Assembly (NCBI GenBank): GCA_947247005.1
Contig: OX365959.1
Location: forward strand, 40,213,097 to 40,277,096
Length of the DNA stretch: 64,000 bases
Source of the DNA: Spisula solida
Taxonomy: Eukaryota > Mollusca > Bivalvia > Venerida > Mactridae
Direction of reading: 5' to 3'
In this document: piece by piece, positions 61,737 to 64,000 of the stretch
Layout: each line of letters begins with the position of its first letter
How positions within the stretch are numbered: position 1 is the first letter of the stretch
The notes under the pieces: model-generated
Databases searched by the model: none
What the model was told of the DNA's origin: nothing
The model's input: the letters and a program-made list of their open reading frames with translations, nothing else
Made by a program: the position numbers and the translations under genes

Positions 61737-61987
61737 CACGTGACTGACTTGTACACGTCAGAATGGTTGGAAAAGATTGTACCCGCTTCTAATCAACGTC
61801 AATCATCATTAGGAACCCTCAGTAACAGAATCCGTGCTTCACATGGCTGGAATCGTCTGCTACATATATACACGTGATACTTACTGGCGTTTATTGTCTC
61901 GTGCACATAGTCACACGTGGTTTGTGACATTAATACGAGTCATTAATAATTAACAAAGATGCTCTTGATCAAATATATGGTCACGTG
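61737..61987. promoter_or_regulatory. Cluster of four CACGTG E-boxes
   Basis: CACGTG occurs at 61737, 61871, 61914 and 61982, with further ACGTG cores at about 62014 and 62054. The first and last share the extended TCACGTGACT. CACGTG binds bHLH factors such as MITF/USF/Myc or CLOCK-type dimers. TCACGTGA is also frequent elsewhere in this window, so the cluster may reflect background enrichment. Confidence 0.35.
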
Positions 61988-62481
61988 ACTCACTGGTAAG
62001 ATTCCGAGACTTGATGACGTGTGGAATGGTTACTATGTATACTCAGATCTCGTTTACGTGATTCTTCGAGATTTCGTGCGAGATTACGCTCACAATTTTA
62101 AGGAATTTCTAGTGAACATATTTTCATAGCAATTATTGCTGCTTCTTTTGCACATCGCCACATGACAGTGTGTATACATGTATATAACTTTTCTTATACA
62201 TGTATGGAATTGTAGTTATTTTTTGGATTTTGAATCAAAGGCATCTACGCATATTATATCATTGTAAATGAAAAACAAACAAACGAAGCAGTTACTGTAA
62301 AACGATACAATTCAAATGGGTATTAAATTTCATGGATTTTGATAAAATGGCAATCAGTCTGCGGGATCGCAAATTCCTTCATTTAAACGTTATATATGTA
62401 TTACGAATATGTGTCTATCAATGTAGATTAAGTTCGTCCATGAAATCAATGAGCATATTATACAACACAGATATTGGTGTA

Positions 62482-62637
62482 CAGTCAGATCTCGATATAA
62501 CGACACCCGATATACTGACAAATTCGTTATACTGACATCAAATTTGGGGACAAAAGTAATAAAGTGCTCTTTATATCAATTCAGTATAGTGACATATTCT
62601 TGGAAACAAACAGCGTCGTTGTATCGAGATCTGACTG
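62482..62637. mobile_element. pogo/Tigger-like MITE
   Basis: Inverted ends of 23 bp (CAGTCAGATCTCGATATAAC and inverse) differ by a single base and are flanked by TA at 62480-62481 and 62638-62639. It is 156 bp long and non-coding, and the younger of the two copies. A SINE tail on the minus strand begins just downstream. Confidence 0.85.
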
Positions 62638-62639
62638 TA

Positions 62640-62765
62640 TACAATTACAAATCGGACAGGGAAGGCAGCACTTAACAGAAACATCAGAGTATGAAATGCA
62701 TAAAAACGAACTAAAAAAACCGGAAAAGACGAATATTTATTATTTTACACCATGCACTCAACATG
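62640..62765 (-). mobile_element. SINE tail copy, minus strand
   Basis: The plus strand reads AATCGGACAGGGAAGGCAGC followed by AACGAACTAAAAAAACCGG. It lies next to the pogo-like MITE. Confidence 0.6.
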
Positions 62766-62769
62766 CACT

Positions 62770-64000
62770 GTGAAAAGTGTGGTTTAATATACAATATATC
62801 ACTTTCATCGTAGATAAAGAAATACAAATGTTTCCTTAAATACCATCCCTACCATGACACTTCTCTGACTAAATCATCCGTGTTTTACTTATTATCATTC
62901 AAACGGAAACAGACACCAAAAAACATAGAAATACAAGAATTTTCATGAAACATCAATTTGAATCAATGTACCAAGGCAGTGGTTGATTATTTAGGCATTC
63001 AAGTAAGTTACATTAAACCTAAAAATCACTCATGAAAATCGTGCATTTATAAGCCTGATTAGTTTTACATGACGCGCACTGTGAGTGCGGCATTGTTCAT
63101 AAAACTATCTTTAAAGCGAAAATACATAATCTATAAGATTAAAATGTGAAATTCCGCAGAATTAGAATTTCCACTGGTTAGAAATGTTGAAATGGCTTAT
63201 CAAACTAGAGAACTTCATTCAACAATTTGGTATCAGATCAAAAATATCAGTAGCGTGCATATCACGTGGTTTATGAGTTATTAATGACCTTCTTAGCTGA
63301 CACAGTCTGTCATCGTGCCTTCTGCACCAGAGCGGCAATGAATTCCAGTACTCTAACCGGGTCATGATTTATGTCCGTTTTATTTGGCGTTTGAATCAAA
63401 ACATGCATTTAAAACTTTATTTACGACGTCACTGTCTCCTAATATTTCAGCCTTTGTCTTGGGTGTTTGTCATAAAAAACATTTTTATAAAATACTTTAC
63501 TGCTCCTTTTTTCCCTATCAGCAATCATTTTTTGTATTTGGATCTTTGAACGGATCAAACTCAGTTTTTGAGGTTATTTTTGTCATTATTTTTGAAAGAA
63601 AATGAAATAAAAATCGGGAATACATCCGTGCGGGATCCGAACTTGTGATCATAAAATAAATGTAGATCACAATCAATACTGTCATGTTTGTTGCTATAAA
63701 CTATACCCTCATATTTTGTGAAATCGCAATTTTGCAGTTTTTCAAAAAAAAGCTAACATAATTTGCAGTAATTGAAAATGCAATCCAAACTTCTTTTGAC
63801 CTCACAAACAAGTTTTCTTTTAATAATACATTCTTTACGAAATTCATGTTGTGATGCAAACTAGTTATTACAAACAACGGCCAATACTTACAGCTCCCAA
63901 AGGTTCTACTGTAGATTGGTATAATGAGAATCTGAACAAATTCTATAAACGTTAAAATCACAGAATTGAGAATAGCTCGGCTACAAAAAGGGAAACGAAG
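62770..64000. other. Unique AT-rich sequence at the window end
   Basis: Only short overlapping frames (60-86 codons) without context are present; nothing supportable. Confidence 0.3.

Overview
This looks like a gene-poor, AT-rich stretch of an animal nuclear genome. It has no operon structure and no long uninterrupted coding frame (the longest is about 150 codons). There is a canonical splice donor and acceptor, a TATA/CCAAT promoter, a tRNA-derived SINE family, 3' ends of non-LTR retrotransposons, many small DNA-transposon derivatives (MITEs) with target-site duplications, and several minisatellites. The texture resembles a marine lophotrochozoan such as a bivalve mollusc. That is a judgement from repeat style only and is not proven.

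The one gene model I can argue for runs on the + strand: a promoter at about 12.37-12.43 kb, a probable non-coding first exon (about 12.45-12.62 kb), a signal-peptide exon (13178-13247) ending in a perfect GTAAGT donor, an intron of about 18.3 kb, and a second coding exon (31583-31755). The two coding exons join in phase 1 without a stop. They encode an 80-residue, strongly acidic, secreted-looking protein with six cysteines packed into its last 32 residues. I do not recognise the family. A 31-bp minisatellite begins about 30 bases after the stop codon. Weaker exon candidates are a dibasic-site, four-cysteine exon at 50.9 kb (+), a terminal-exon-like frame at 60.3 kb (+), and a decayed coding region plus a terminal-exon-like frame at 29.5-31.0 kb (-).

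Layout: 0-12 kb holds a 30-bp minisatellite, an array built from SINE tails, a TA-flanked MITE, non-LTR 3' ends and a 114-bp triplet repeat. 12-13.3 kb is the promoter and first exons. 13-31.5 kb is the long intron, with two Transib/RAG-like MITEs, a 109-bp tandem array capped by transposon ends, a second 30-bp minisatellite and SINE copies. 31.5-33 kb holds the last coding exon, the 31-bp minisatellite and a CAA microsatellite. 33-49 kb holds pogo-like and other MITEs, a 432-bp near-perfect palindrome and a 40/80-bp higher-order minisatellite. 49-64 kb holds tRNA-headed repeats, a PIF-like MITE, an E-box cluster, a SINE with a recognisable tRNA-like head and another pogo-like MITE. I found no rRNA, convincing tRNA or CRISPR array.

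Most open frames of 60-150 codons here are chance or repeat-driven frames and are left out. I could run no similarity search or splice predictor, so every gene call is provisional.
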